Counted from the stretch's first letter, positions 1 to 8,627 are shown. The stretch is 14,611 nucleotides of DNA from Pseudomonadota bacterium (GCA_021778935.1 JAJYBQ010000030.1:1-14611); one strand, 5' to 3'. Numbers and translations are program-made. Notes: generated by a model from the letters alone, not told the origin.

Positions 1-643
1 GCCCGCCGAGGACCACCTGATGATCGCGGTAACCGAGCTTGGCGATGCCCAGGTGCTGCTGCCGGTGATGCTCGCGGCGTTGGCATGGTTCCTCGTGCAC
101 CGCCTCTGGCTGACGGCGGGCTACTGGCTGGTGGCGGTGGGCGTTGCGGAGCTGCTCAGCGAGATGCTCAAGCTTGCGCTGCAACGGCGACGCCCGGGCC
201 TCTTTCCGCCGGGCCTCGAGCCGTTTTCGTTTCCGAGCGGCCACACCACCATGAGCACGGTGGTCTACGGCTTTCTGGCATTCCTGTTGTGGCGCGCGGA
301 ACCGCCCGCGTTTCGCCGCACCACGGTGGTCCTCGCCGCGATCCTGATCGGCGCCATCGCCTCGTCGCGGCTGTATCTCGGCGCCCATTGGCTGTCGGAC
401 GTGCTGGGGGGCGTGGGTTTCAGTGTCGCGTGGCTGGCCGCGTTGGCGGTGGCGTACGAATACCAGTGCCGGGAGCGGTTTTCGTACGCCGGGCTGGCGT
501 CGGTGCTGCTTGCGACCTTCGTGGTCGCCGCGGCGCTGCATATCATGACGAGCCATTCGTTCGATACGGTATTCTCCGCGCCCGGCAGTTCGATAAACCA
601 CGGATCCGGCGGCGGCGCCGGCGTTGCTACGGGAAGGGAATGA
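1..643 (+). CDS. PAP2-family membrane phosphatase, 5'-truncated by window edge (likely DedA-PAP2 fusion)
   Basis: The frame is open to the left edge, reading PAEDHLM before the first ATG at 20, so this is the C-terminal part of a longer protein. Numbering from that ATG, the complete PAP2 (type 2 phosphatidic acid phosphatase) signature is present: K51-x6-R58-P59, PSGH at 72-75, and SR at 116-117 with H123 and D127. These residues form the vanadium-haloperoxidase-like active site that removes phosphate from lipid phosphates such as undecaprenyl pyrophosphate or phosphatidate at the membrane. Several hydrophobic helices are visible (about 11-27, 34-48, 78-92, 103-115, 133-146, 158-173). The ADHLM-like entry followed by VTELGD resembles the junction into PAP2 in bifunctional DedA/PAP2 proteins, so an upstream DedA domain is likely but not seen. 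The stop overlaps the next start (ATGA), suggesting translational coupling. Confidence 0.88.
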   Translation, partial: PAEDHLMIAVTELGDAQVLLPVMLAALAWFLVHRLWLTAGYWLVAVGVAELLSEMLKLALQRRRPGLFPPGLEPFSFPSGHTTMSTVVYGFLAFLLWRAEPPAFRRTTVVLAAILIGAIASSRLYLGAHWLSDVLGGVGFSVAWLAALAVAYEYQCRERFSYAGLASVLLATFVVAAALHIMTSHSFDTVFSAPGSSINHGSGGGAGVATGRE

Positions 644-1047
644 TGATTCGGCGATCCGTATGGGCCACGATGGCGGTGGCGGTCTCGGCAGTCCTGGTTT
701 CCGCATGCGGAAAGCCCACCGATCGGTATCTCGGCACCTGGCAGGATGTCCGGAATCCGGCCCGCACGCTGGTGATTCAGGAAAACGGCCAGGAATTCCT
801 CGCGAAGGACATCGACGACACGCCGTCGGCCTTTGCCTGCAAGGATCTCGGACGGAATCTGTTTTCCGGCCATATCCAGCAGTGCCCGGATCATCGCGTG
901 TCGACGGTCGTCCTGAAGGCCGATGGCGATACCTTGAAGAACGTGGAACCCCTGCCGCTCGGCTTGGGAATCTCGACCGTCGTGCTCGATCCGTCCGGTG
1001 CGGAGTTGATCGTCGGCTCGAGCCGCTACAAGCGCGTGGGGTATTGA
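640..1047 (+). CDS. Small hypothetical lipoprotein
   Basis: About 135 residues. The start at 640 (MM) or 643 follows GGGAAGGG at 631-638, a usable ribosome binding site, and overlaps the PAP2 stop. The N-terminus is a classic type II signal peptide: MIRR, a hydrophobic stretch, then the lipobox LVSAC with the lipidated Cys at residue 22-23. The mature part begins GKPTDRYLGTW and contains two further cysteines (in FACKD and QQCPD) that could form a disulfide in the periplasm. YLGTWQD resembles the first strand of small beta-sandwich or lipocalin-like lipoproteins, but I do not recognise a specific family. The +2 residue after Cys is Gly rather than Asp, consistent with outer-membrane sorting. 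Overlap with the PAP2 gene suggests co-expression; the function is unknown. Confidence 0.82.
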   Translation: MMIRRSVWATMAVAVSAVLVSACGKPTDRYLGTWQDVRNPARTLVIQENGQEFLAKDIDDTPSAFACKDLGRNLFSGHIQQCPDHRVSTVVLKADGDTLKNVEPLPLGLGISTVVLDPSGAELIVGSSRYKRVGY

Positions 1048-1064
1048 GCGGGGCCCGGTCACGG

Positions 1065-1096
1065 GCGGGCGGTCTGCAATCCTGCAGACCGCCCGC
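1065..1096. terminator. Hairpin between convergent genes, putative bidirectional terminator
   Basis: Perfect 14-bp inverted repeat, left arm 1065-1078 and right arm 1083-1096, with a 4-nt loop (ATCC). It sits between the convergent lipoprotein stop (1047) and the stop of the minus-strand fibronectin-III gene (1104). No T-tract follows on either strand, so it may work as a transcript-end stabiliser or a Rho-assisted terminator rather than a canonical intrinsic terminator. Confidence 0.6.
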
Positions 1097-1103
1097 GGCA
1101 GAC

Positions 1104-2381
1104 TCAGCTCGCGACGTTGATGTCGATGTGCGCCTGGGTCGAGGAGTCGAGAACGCCGTTGGTCGCGCTGGTGATCGAGGTGTTGTTCCTTGTTCCGACC
1201 GGCGACCTGGGGTCCAGCGAGAAGGTGATGCGCCAGGTTCCACTCTTGGTCACGGTCGAGGGAAGCGTGACGTTCTTCATGTTCCAGACGAAGCCGTAGG
1301 TGAAGGCGCCGGATACGGTCACCTCGCCGGCGAGAAAGCCGGGCCCGTCGCCCTGCCACAGCGTCTGGTCGTAGAGGACATACACCGAGTTGCCGCTCGA
1401 ATCCAGTTTTTCGATCTTCAGGTGCGCGTTGGTCGCGAACACGTACGCGGTCGTGCTGTCGTAGGTCGTACCATCGGTCCCCTGCACTTCGTTGAGTTGG
1501 GTACCGTAGAGCGACTGCATCGTATAGGCTTTCATCGGCGTCGTCAGGGTCTTGGACAGTGCGATCTCCACGCGGATGACCGAGGTCGAGGTGAGGTTCT
1601 GACTGCTGAGGTTGTCGCCCCAGGTCGCGACGACGTCCTGTTGCGCGGCGGCGCCGTTCTCCCATTGCGCCTGCCAGGTGCTCGCCGTGCCCTGCTCGTA
1701 GTACGACACCCCGTTGAGGCTGTAGATGTCGGCGCTGTCGAGGTAGGGCAGGGTCGTCACCGTGGTCGGCAGGATCCCGGTGAGCGGGCGCAGGCCGGTG
1801 TTGTAGTCGACGGTGGCGACGTCCGCGGTCCAGGTCCCCGTGATGGGCAGTTCGGTGGTGCCGTAGCCGTCGGCGAAGATGAGCGGCGACGACAGGTTGT
1901 TGCCGAAGCCGGTGTCGCCGGTCGTGTTCGACGGACCGATCGGGGTGGTGCTCACCTCGGCCGTCGGCGTCTCGCCGGTTGCATTCTTCGCGCTGACCAC
2001 CCAGTAGGTCGGGACCGAGGTCAACTCGGCATTGTCGATGAAGGTGTAGGAGTTCTGGCCGGTCACCGCCGGAATCGAGGTCACCTGATTGGTGGGGGAA
2101 AAGGCCGTCCCGGCCGTGGTGCTGCGGTAGATTACGTAGCTGGTGGGCGCGGCGCCGTTGGCCGGCGGGGACCAGCTGAGGGTCGCGGACAAGGTCTCAC
2201 CCTGGGTCCGGACGACGGTGAAGGCGGTCGGTATGCCGGGCAGGTCGAGCGAGGAGAACAGGGTGGTGTCTCCGCCGCCGCCGCAACCCGAGACGATCCA
2301 GGAGAAGAAGGTCGTGACCAGGATGCCGGCCAGGAATGTCCATCGAATGCCGCGTTGCGTGGCGGTGCGGGGAGCGCTCAT
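1104..2381 (-). CDS. Fibronectin type III domain lipoprotein, function unknown
   Basis: 425 residues. The ATG at 2381 is preceded on the minus strand by a near-perfect AGGAGG-type site (from CACCTCCTC at 2386-2394 on the plus strand), which fixes the start. The signal peptide ends in lipobox IVSGC with C33, followed by a Gly-rich tether (GGGG). Residues about 48-145 look like one fibronectin type III repeat (PGIPTAFTVVR, LSWSPP, SYVIYRS, YWVVSAKNATGE). The remaining 280 residues are Thr/Ser/Asn-rich with alternating beta-strand-like patterns (for example GFVWNMKNVTLPS and WRITFSLDPRS), typical of an all-beta secreted protein, but match no family I recognise. It is probably exported and anchored in the outer membrane, perhaps binding polysaccharide or protein at the surface. 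It is divergent from a c-di-GMP enzyme gene, so shared regulation is possible but not demonstrated. Confidence 0.85.
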   Translation of the reverse strand: MSAPRTATQRGIRWTFLAGILVTTFFSWIVSGCGGGGDTTLFSSLDLPGIPTAFTVVRTQGETLSATLSWSPPANGAAPTSYVIYRSTTAGTAFSPTNQVTSIPAVTGQNSYTFIDNAELTSVPTYWVVSAKNATGETPTAEVSTTPIGPSNTTGDTGFGNNLSSPLIFADGYGTTELPITGTWTADVATVDYNTGLRPLTGILPTTVTTLPYLDSADIYSLNGVSYYEQGTASTWQAQWENGAAAQQDVVATWGDNLSSQNLTSTSVIRVEIALSKTLTTPMKAYTMQSLYGTQLNEVQGTDGTTYDSTTAYVFATNAHLKIEKLDSSGNSVYVLYDQTLWQGDGPGFLAGEVTVSGAFTYGFVWNMKNVTLPSTVTKSGTWRITFSLDPRSPVGTRNNTSITSATNGVLDSSTQAHIDINVAS

Positions 2382-2416
2382 CGCACACCTCCTCGAGTCT
2401 GGATGAAATGTTCCGT

Positions 2417-2433
2417 ATCGATTGCATCGATGC
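2417..2433. promoter_or_regulatory. Palindromic element in divergent intergenic region
   Basis: The 244-bp gap between the fibronectin-III lipoprotein and the c-di-GMP enzyme contains two ATCGAT copies (2417-2422 and 2426-2431), the second inside the 10-bp palindrome GCATCGATGC (2424-2433). It lies 36-52 bp upstream of the minus-strand start, where an operator or promoter for the lipoprotein gene would be expected. No regulator can be assigned. The gap also holds a 6-bp hairpin (CGGTTG 2481-2486 with CAACCG 2495-2500). Confidence 0.3.
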
Positions 2434-2581
2434 CGAAACGACTCCAGTTTGTTGGAAGGTGGGCGGTTTGGCAGCCTTTGCGGTTGCGCCCCATCAACCG
2501 GGTCGATACAAAAAATTTCGGCTCCATAAGGATGGGCGGGTAGGGCGGAAAACCCTGCCTCCGGGTGCTCCTTTTTCGCGA

Positions 2582-2610
2582 TTCGTCGGGCCGGTCGGCG
2601 GACTTATACT
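2582..2610 (+). promoter_or_regulatory. Candidate sigma-70 promoter for the GGDEF-EAL/msrA/selO cluster
   Basis: A good -10 hexamer, TATACT, lies at 2605-2610. A weak -35 (TTCGTC, 2582-2587) is 17 bp upstream. The expected transcription start near 2616-2618 would leave about 30 nt before the ATG at 2647, but only about 9 nt before the ATG at 2626. This favours the downstream start. Confidence 0.4.
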
Positions 2611-2646
2611 TCCGGCTAATCCCGAATGGAGCCCCGGCTGGGTGCG

Positions 2647-4881
2647 ATGAACGGAAATTTCCTGACGTCTCACGTCGACTACGCAGACCTGTCGAACGTC
2701 GAGCAGAGCCAGCTGCTGAACCTTCTGCAGGAGATCCTGGTCCTGGTCGCGCAGGGGGCCGACGACCTCGACATCACCAACCAGATCTGTCGGCTTGCCG
2801 AGGGTCTGCTGCCGAATTCCGTGGCGTCCGTGATGATTCTGGACGACGACCGGGAGTTCCTGAATGTGTATGCGGCCCCCAGGCTGCCTCCGGATGCGGT
2901 GCAGCGCCTCAGCCGGTTGAAGCCCGGACCGGGCGCCGGATCCTGCGGCAATGCCGTCTACCGGCGCGAAGCGCAGTTTGTCCGCGACACCCTGACCGAC
3001 GGCCGCTGGTGCGATCTGCGCCAGGTGGCATACGACTTCGATGTGCGGGCGTGCTGGTCGACGCCGATCCTGTCCGGCAAGGACAAGGTGATCGGGACGT
3101 TTGCCCTGTCGAGTTTCGAGCATCGGTCGCCGACGTCGTTTCATCGCATCCTGCTCAGCATCGCGTCGTCGATCACCGGGATCGTTCTGCAGCGCAAAGA
3201 TCACGAAACGGCGCTGCGGATCGCGGCGATCGCATTCGAATCGCAGGACGGGGTGATCGTCACGGATGCGCAGGCGCGGATCCTGCGCGTGAATCGCGCG
3301 TTCACCGAGATCACGGGGTATTCGGCCGAGGATGTCGTCGGCAAGCAGCCCGATCTGCTGCACTCCGGGCGGCAGGACGCGGCGTTTTATTCCGCGATGT
3401 GGGACACCATCCTCGAGACGGGGCACTGGTCGGGGGAGGTCTGGAACCGTCGCAAGAACGGCGAAATCTACCCCGAGCATCTGACGATCACCGCGGTCCG
3501 CGACGGCAACGGCAACATCACGAATTACGTCGGCTCGATGCTGGACATCACGGAGCGCAAGCGGTTCGAGGAGAAGGTCCACGAGATGGCCTATTTCGAT
3601 CAGGTCACCGGGCTTCCCAACCGCCGGCTCTTCCTCGACCGCCTGGAGCAGGACATCGGTCGGGTTGCGCGCAACGGATCCTCGCTCGCCCTGGTGTACA
3701 TCGACCTCGACCGCTTCAAGGAGGTCAACGACACGCTCGGACACAACAAGGGCGACATCCTGCTGGTCGATGCGGCGCAGCGCATCCGGCGGCGCGTGCG
3801 CAGCGCGGATACGGTGGCGCGGGTCGGCGGCGACGAGTTCGCGATCATCGTGCTCGACTTCGCCGACACCGCCGAGATCGACGAGATCGTGCGCGAGGTC
3901 CTGCGCGACATGCAGGTGCCGTTCGCGCTGGGGGACTCGGAATTCGGCCACGTCTCGTGCAGTGCCGGAATCGCGCTGTATCCGCAGGACGCCGGAAGCA
4001 TCGAAGAGCTTTTCAAGCATGCCGACCAGGCGATGTACGCGGCGAAAAAGCGCGGTCGCAGCCAGTTCAGCTACTTCACCGCGCTGATGGACCAGGAGGC
4101 CCGCGAGCGGCGCGATCTCACCAACGATCTGCGCCACGCGCTGAGCGTCGGCCAGATGAAGCTGCACTACCAGCCGATCGTCGACCTGGCGACGGGCGGG
4201 ATCGCCAAGGCCGAGGCGCTGCTGCGCTGGGACCATCCCAAGCGCGGACCGTTGAGTCCGGCGATCTTCATTCCCCTGGCCGAGGAGTCGGGAATCATCC
4301 ACGATCTGGGCAACTGGGTCTGCCTGCAGGCGGTTTCGTCCGTCGTCGTGTGGCGCGCGCGCTGCGGGCGGGACGTGCAGGTGAGCGTCAACCGCTCGCC
4401 GGTGGAGTTCGATCGGAAGGAGTTCCGCTGGGTGGACGTGCTGGCGAGTATCGGCCTGTCCGGAAAATCGCTGGTGATGGAGATCACCGAGGGCCTGCTG
4501 CTGGCGGATTCGGAGCACGTCCGCGAACAGTTGCTGGCGTGCCGCCAGAACGGCATCGAGGTGGCGCTCGACGATTTCGGAACCGGTTTCTCGTCGCTCG
4601 CCTACCTCAAGCAGTTCGATATCGACTATCTGAAGATCGACCGCTCCTTCGTCGCCAATCTCGATGTCGGCGGCAGCAGCAGCGCGGTGGTGGAGGCGAT
4701 CATCGTGATGGCGCACAAGCTCGACATCAAGACGATCGCGGAGGGCGTCGAGACGCGCGCCCAGCACGATCTGCTGTGCATGCTCGGCTGCGATTACGCG
4801 CAGGGATATCTCTACTCCCCGCCGGTTCCCATGGCGGAGTTCGAGGCGCTGCTGATGGCCGACACCCGTTTCCCGCGCTGA
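2647..4881 (+). CDS. GAF-PAS-GGDEF-EAL cyclic-di-GMP signalling protein
   Basis: 744 residues from the ATG at 2647; an in-frame ATG at 2626 adds 7 residues but has no ribosome site and sits too close to the likely promoter. There is no membrane segment, so a cytoplasmic sensor is expected. Domains: GAF about 20-180 ([26 protein letters not shown]), PAS about 195-315 ([24 protein letters not shown], ending DITERK), GGDEF about 320-480, and EAL about 490-744. The cyclase motif is intact (RVGGDEF) and a product-inhibition I-site RSAD lies five residues before it. The phosphodiesterase motifs are also intact: EALLRW, EITEG, DDFGTG, KIDRSF, AEGVET and QGYLYSPP. The protein can therefore in principle both make c-di-GMP from two GTP and hydrolyse it to pGpG; which activity dominates cannot be read from sequence. 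It is first in a tight cluster with msrA and selO, which hints at a redox or oxidative-stress input. Confidence 0.95.
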   Translation: MNGNFLTSHVDYADLSNVEQSQLLNLLQEILVLVAQGADDLDITNQICRLAEGLLPNSVASVMILDDDREFLNVYAAPRLPPDAVQRLSRLKPGPGAGSCGNAVYRREAQFVRDTLTDGRWCDLRQVAYDFDVRACWSTPILSGKDKVIGTFALSSFEHRSPTSFHRILLSIASSITGIVLQRKDHETALRIAAIAFESQDGVIVTDAQARILRVNRAFTEITGYSAEDVVGKQPDLLHSGRQDAAFYSAMWDTILETGHWSGEVWNRRKNGEIYPEHLTITAVRDGNGNITNYVGSMLDITERKRFEEKVHEMAYFDQVTGLPNRRLFLDRLEQDIGRVARNGSSLALVYIDLDRFKEVNDTLGHNKGDILLVDAAQRIRRRVRSADTVARVGGDEFAIIVLDFADTAEIDEIVREVLRDMQVPFALGDSEFGHVSCSAGIALYPQDAGSIEELFKHADQAMYAAKKRGRSQFSYFTALMDQEARERRDLTNDLRHALSVGQMKLHYQPIVDLATGGIAKAEALLRWDHPKRGPLSPAIFIPLAEESGIIHDLGNWVCLQAVSSVVVWRARCGRDVQVSVNRSPVEFDRKEFRWVDVLASIGLSGKSLVMEITEGLLLADSEHVREQLLACRQNGIEVALDDFGTGFSSLAYLKQFDIDYLKIDRSFVANLDVGGSSSAVVEAIIVMAHKLDIKTIAEGVETRAQHDLLCMLGCDYAQGYLYSPPVPMAEFEALLMADTRFPR

Positions 4882-4885
4882 GGCG

Positions 4886-5380
4886 ATGGTGCACAACAAG
4901 GCCGTTCTTGCCGGCGGATGTTTCTGGGGAATGCAGGATCTCTTCCGCAAGCTGCCGGGCGTGGTGTCGACGCGGGTCGGGTACACCGGCGGCGACGTAC
5001 CCGATGCGACCTATCGCAACCATGGCACACACGCCGAAGCGATCGAGATCATCTTCGATCCGCAGCAGATCGATTACCGGCGCCTGCTTGCGTTCTTTTT
5101 CCGGATTCACGACCCCACGACCCGCAACCGCCAGGGCAACGACCTGGGCCCGTCCTACCGTTCGGCGATCTTTTACCGGGACGAGGAGCAGAAGGCGGTG
5201 GCGACGGACCTCATCGCGCAGATCGACGCATCCGGGCGCTGGCCCGGCAAGGTCGTCACCGAGCTGGCGCCCGCGGGACCGTTCTGGGTTGCGGAGCCCG
5301 AGCACCAGGATTACCTCGAGCGCCATCCCGGCGGCTATACCTGCCACTTTTCGCGGCCGCATTGGCAGCTGGAGGATTGA
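4886..5380 (+). CDS. msrA: Peptide methionine (S)-S-oxide reductase MsrA
   Basis: 164 residues, about the usual MsrA length. It reduces the S-epimer of methionine sulfoxide in proteins, using a catalytic cysteine that is recycled by thioredoxin. The signature GGCFWG is near the N-terminus, with C12 the sulfenic-acid-forming residue. Other family blocks follow: [51 protein letters not shown] and [20 protein letters not shown]. Only one further cysteine (in YTCHF) is available as a resolving residue, so a short resolving mechanism is expected. No signal peptide is present, so it is cytoplasmic. The gene starts 4 nt after the GGDEF-EAL stop. GAGG at 4880-4883 is better spaced for the adjacent GTG at 4889 than for the ATG at 4886, so the true start may be one codon later. 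It precedes selO with a 3-nt gap. Confidence 0.96.
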   Translation: MVHNKAVLAGGCFWGMQDLFRKLPGVVSTRVGYTGGDVPDATYRNHGTHAEAIEIIFDPQQIDYRRLLAFFFRIHDPTTRNRQGNDLGPSYRSAIFYRDEEQKAVATDLIAQIDASGRWPGKVVTELAPAGPFWVAEPEHQDYLERHPGGYTCHFSRPHWQLED

Positions 5381-5383
5381 TCG

Positions 5384-6916
5384 ATGCGCAACCCCACGCC
5401 CCGACCCGCACCCGCCGCCTGCGTGCTCCATCCGGTCCAGACCTATCATCGCCTCGGGCCGGAGTTCTACGCGACCACGCCGCCACAGGGATTGCCCGCT
5501 CCCCGCCTGATGATCTGGAGCGCGGAGGCCGCACGGCTGCTTGGCTTGCCCGATCCCGAATCGGATCCCGAACTGCCCGCCCGTTGGGCGGCGCAATTCA
5601 GCGGCTCGGCCTGGCCGGTCGATTGTCCGCCGCTCTCCACGGTGTATTCCGGCCATCAGTTCGGCGTCTGGGCCGGCCAGCTCGGCGACGGCAGGGCCCA
5701 TCTGATCGGGGAGGTTGCGGTCGCCGACCCCGACCAGGCAGCCGGATACCCTAGCTGGGAGGTGCAGATCAAGGGTGCCGGACGGACCCCGTTCTCGCGC
5801 ATGGGCGATGGCCGCGCGGTGCTGCGGTCGTCGATCCGGGAGTTTCTCGCCAGCGAGGCGATGCATCACCTCGGCGTCCCGACCACCCGCGCGCTGTGTC
5901 TGGTCGCGTCCGATCTGCCGGTCCGGCGCGAATCGATCGAAACCGCGGCGGTGGTGACCCGCCTTGCGCCCAGTTTCCTGCGCTTCGGGCATTTCGAGCA
6001 TTTTGCCGACCGCGGCGCACACGACGCGCTGGCGCGCCTCGCCGACTACGCCCTCGCGCGCTGCTTCCCGGACGCGGCAGCGGCCGGGGAGCCGGCCGCG
6101 CTGACCCTCCTGCGCGAGACCACGCGGCGCACGGCGCATCTGCTGGCGCAATGGCAGTCCGTGGGCTTCGTGCACGGCGTCATGAACACGGACAACATGT
6201 CGCTGCTCGGCTGGACGCTCGACTATGGTCCCTATGGTTTTCTCAACGCCTACGATCCCCAGTACACGCCGAACACCACCGATCGCAATCGCCGCTATTG
6301 CTGGTACCGCCAGCCCTGGATCGCGCAATGGAATCTGAGCGCGCTGGCGCACGCCTTGCTGCCGCTGCTCCCGGATGCCGAGGCGGCGGCCGAGGTCGTC
6401 GGCGGATTCGCGGAGACCTTCGGTGCGGCCCTGCATGCCAATCTGACCGCCAAGCTCGGGTTGCTTGGCAGCGAAGCCGGAGATCCGGAACTCATCCAGG
6501 CGTGGCTGGAACTCCTTGCGGCGCAACGCGCCGACTGGACGCTGAGCCATCGTCATCTGGCGCAGGCGACGGCGGATCCGCAGGCGCCGATCCCGGACGT
6601 CCTGCAGGCCATGTTCCCCCAGACGCAGACCGAGCTGGCCGCATGGTTCGGGCGGTATCGCGCCCGCCTGGCGCGGCAGTCCGAAGCGGATGCGGCGCGC
6701 GCGGCGCGGATGAATCGCACCAACCCGCTCTTCGTGCTCCGCCACCATCTCCTGCAGCACGCGATCGATCGCGCGCAGGACGGCGATATTTCGGAAACCC
6801 GGACCTTGCTCGCACTTGCACGCCGGCCGTTTGACGACGTACCCCCGGACCGGGAGCGGTACGTTGCGCCGCCGCCGGCGGATGCGCCCGCTCCCTGTCT
6901 GTCCTGCTCGTCGTGA
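5384..6916 (+). CDS. selO: Protein adenylyltransferase SelO (YdiU family)
   Basis: 510 residues, close to the bacterial family size. SelO is a pseudokinase-fold enzyme that transfers AMP from ATP to Ser, Thr or Tyr hydroxyls of redox proteins. Diagnostic blocks: YSGHQFGVWAGQLGDGRA (88-105), KGAGRTPFSRMGDGRAVLRS with K130, REFLASEAMHHLGVPTTRAL, the catalytic and metal loop HGVMNTDN (264-271), and DYGPYGF with D280. The protein ends CLSCSS, so C508 is third from the end, the position taken by selenocysteine in animal SelO; C505 makes it a CxxC. The start is supported by GGAGG at 5371-5375, 8 nt upstream. Position after msrA with a 3-nt gap suggests co-translation and a shared role in oxidative-stress defence. 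Complete, with no missing catalytic residue seen. Confidence 0.96.
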   Translation: MRNPTPRPAPAACVLHPVQTYHRLGPEFYATTPPQGLPAPRLMIWSAEAARLLGLPDPESDPELPARWAAQFSGSAWPVDCPPLSTVYSGHQFGVWAGQLGDGRAHLIGEVAVADPDQAAGYPSWEVQIKGAGRTPFSRMGDGRAVLRSSIREFLASEAMHHLGVPTTRALCLVASDLPVRRESIETAAVVTRLAPSFLRFGHFEHFADRGAHDALARLADYALARCFPDAAAAGEPAALTLLRETTRRTAHLLAQWQSVGFVHGVMNTDNMSLLGWTLDYGPYGFLNAYDPQYTPNTTDRNRRYCWYRQPWIAQWNLSALAHALLPLLPDAEAAAEVVGGFAETFGAALHANLTAKLGLLGSEAGDPELIQAWLELLAAQRADWTLSHRHLAQATADPQAPIPDVLQAMFPQTQTELAAWFGRYRARLARQSEADAARAARMNRTNPLFVLRHHLLQHAIDRAQDGDISETRTLLALARRPFDDVPPDRERYVAPPPADAPAPCLSCSS

Positions 6917-6922
6917 CGGAGC

Positions 6923-6958
6923 GCCGCGCCGCGGCCCTTGCCGGGCCCGCGCGGCGGC
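6923..6958. terminator. GC-rich hairpin between convergent selO and chemoreceptor genes
   Basis: Between the convergent stops at 6916 and 6966 lies a GC-only inverted repeat. Its core is GGCCC (6933-6937) paired with GGGCC (6943-6947) around loop TTGCC, with further imperfect GC pairing outward to about 6923 and 6958. No T-run follows, so this is a probable but not canonical terminator. Confidence 0.4.
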
Positions 6959-6965
6959 AATCCGC

Positions 6966-8627
6966 TCAGAGTGCCTTGGCGGTTCCGGGCATCCTGGCGT
7001 TACCCATCCGCATCGCGTGGGTGATCGCCGCACGTGCCTGGGCGTCGCTGTCGTTGATCGACGACGTGATCGACGCGATGCCGCCGACCAGGGCCTCGAC
7101 GTTTTCGTTGAGCGTCCGCGATGCCGCGGCGGTGTGCTCGACCAGGGCGGCGTTCTGCTGGGTTGTGCGATCCATGCTGGCCGTGGCGCTGTTGATCTGA
7201 TCGATGCCTGCGCTTTGTTCGGATGTCGCCGCGGTGATCTCGGCGATGAGATCGCTCACCTGATGGACGCGTTCGACGATCGTCGCCATCGTCTTGCCCG
7301 CTTCGTCGACGAAGCCGGTTCCCGCGGCGACGGTCTGCGTCGAACTGGTGATCGTGGTCTTGATCTCGCGCGCCGCCTGGGCGCTGCGCTGCGCGAGGTT
7401 GCGCACCTCCCCCGCGACCACCGCGAAACCGCGCCCCTGTTCGCCGGCACGCGCGGCTTCCACCGCGGCGTTGAGGGCGAGGATGTTGGTCTGGAAGGCG
7501 ATGCCGTCGATGACCCCGATGATCTCCTCGATCTTCTTGCTCGATGTGCTGATCGCCTCCATCGTCGCCACGACCTTGGATACCGAGTCGCCGCCGAGTT
7601 CGGCGGCGTCGGACGCGTTCTGCACCAGTTCGCGGGCACGCCGGGCCGAGTCGGCATTGTTCTTGACCGTGCTCGCCATCTGCTCCATCGAAGCGGCCGT
7701 CTGCTCGAGGGCCGCGGCGGACTGTTCGGTGCGCGCGGAGAGATCGGAATTGCTGCGCGCGATATCGGCGCTTGCGGTCTGGATCCGACCCGTCTGCGCC
7801 CCGATGTCGTCGAGGATCGCATGGAGATTGAGGGCGCTCTGATTGATCGACCGCAGCAGGATTCCCAGTTCGTCGACGCGATTCAACGCGATCATCGGCG
7901 GAACCTGCCCTGCCGCGACGATCTTCGCCTGTTCGACGACGCGTTTCATTGGGCGGGCAATCTGCCACTGCAACAGCAGATCGGCCAGGCCGAGTCCGAT
8001 CAGCATGCCGAAGGCGGGGAGGGCGATCGCCGACGCCGGTACGTCGCTGCCGGCCAGCCGGACGCCCGCCAGGAGGGCGCCGCCGGCCACGGCCGCCGCC
8101 AGGGCCGCCGCGACGTGGATCCGGGTACCCACCGAGATGCGCTGGAACATCGAGAGCCAGGCCAGCACGCCGGTGCGGATGAGGATGCCCTTGTGGATCT
8201 TCCAGCCCTTGAGCTTGCCCTCGCGAATGCTGGCGTAGAGCGCCTCGGCCGCCGCGACCTCGGCGCTGCTGGGCTTGGTGCGCACGGAGATGTAGCCGCT
8301 GGGCGCGCCGTTGGCGCCGCGCTGCACCGAGGCATTGGCCTTCACCCAGTAGTAGTCGCCGTTCTTGCGGCGGTTCTTCACCAGCGCGACCCACGGCTCC
8401 CCGGCCTGGATGGAGTCCCAGAGATCCTGGAATGCCCCCGGCGGCATGTCGGGATGGCGGATGATGTTGTGCGCCTTGCCCATCAGCTCGGACGGCTCGA
8501 AACCGCTGGCCTGTGTAAACGCCGAGTTGCAGTAGGTGATCCGTCCCTTGAGGTCGGTGGTCGACATCAAGGTCGAGCCTTCCGGGACAACGTATTCTGT
8601 CTGGGTGACCGGCAGGTTCACGCGCAT
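6966..8627 (-). CDS. Aer-like PAS methyl-accepting chemotaxis (energy taxis) protein
   Basis: 553 residues from the ATG at 8627, preceded by GGAG with a 6-nt spacer; the frame continues upstream but without a better start. An N-terminal Aer-type PAS (about 12-118) shows the typical [33 protein letters not shown] and [10 protein letters not shown] blocks, which in Aer hold FAD and sense redox state. Two hydrophobic segments follow (about 167-192 and 198-221) with a very short loop between them, so there is no real periplasmic domain and the sensing side is cytoplasmic. A HAMP-like linker (222-270) leads to the signalling domain, with the conserved hairpin tip at about 370-420 ([24 protein letters not shown] in two adjoining parts). 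The protein passes signals to CheA/CheW. It ends GTAKAL, without a CheR/CheB-binding pentapeptide, as is common for low-abundance receptors. An FNR-like box upstream suggests oxygen control. Confidence 0.95.
   Translation of the reverse strand: MRVNLPVTQTEYVVPEGSTLMSTTDLKGRITYCNSAFTQASGFEPSELMGKAHNIIRHPDMPPGAFQDLWDSIQAGEPWVALVKNRRKNGDYYWVKANASVQRGANGAPSGYISVRTKPSSAEVAAAEALYASIREGKLKGWKIHKGILIRTGVLAWLSMFQRISVGTRIHVAAALAAAVAGGALLAGVRLAGSDVPASAIALPAFGMLIGLGLADLLLQWQIARPMKRVVEQAKIVAAGQVPPMIALNRVDELGILLRSINQSALNLHAILDDIGAQTGRIQTASADIARSNSDLSARTEQSAAALEQTAASMEQMASTVKNNADSARRARELVQNASDAAELGGDSVSKVVATMEAISTSSKKIEEIIGVIDGIAFQTNILALNAAVEAARAGEQGRGFAVVAGEVRNLAQRSAQAAREIKTTITSSTQTVAAGTGFVDEAGKTMATIVERVHQVSDLIAEITAATSEQSAGIDQINSATASMDRTTQQNAALVEHTAAASRTLNENVEALVGGIASITSSINDSDAQARAAITHAMRMGNARMPGTAKAL

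Noticed and set aside
2455..2500. Minus-strand sequence resembling the start of a c-di-GMP-I (GEMM) riboswitch (GCAAAGGCTGCCAAACC)
   Set aside because: Only the first conserved block is partly similar. The second GGACGCAAAGCC-like block, the tetraloop receptor and the closing stem are missing, so it does not form the known fold. A covariance-model scan would settle it.
2547..2576. Plus-strand hairpin (GGA, ACCC / GGGT, TCC) followed by five T, resembling an intrinsic terminator
   Set aside because: The stem is only 7 bp with a 2x2 internal loop, it lies upstream of the likely promoter, and no plus-strand gene ends nearby.
2494..4986. 830-codon open frame on the minus strand opposite the GGDEF-EAL gene
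   Set aside because: Its translation is rich in Arg, His and Asp with no domain, and lies antisense to a fully recognisable gene. It is a typical high-GC shadow frame.
4727..7033. 768-codon minus-strand frame opposite msrA and selO
   Set aside because: It is antisense to two clear families and its product is low-complexity Arg/Gly/Ala-rich. It is a shadow frame.
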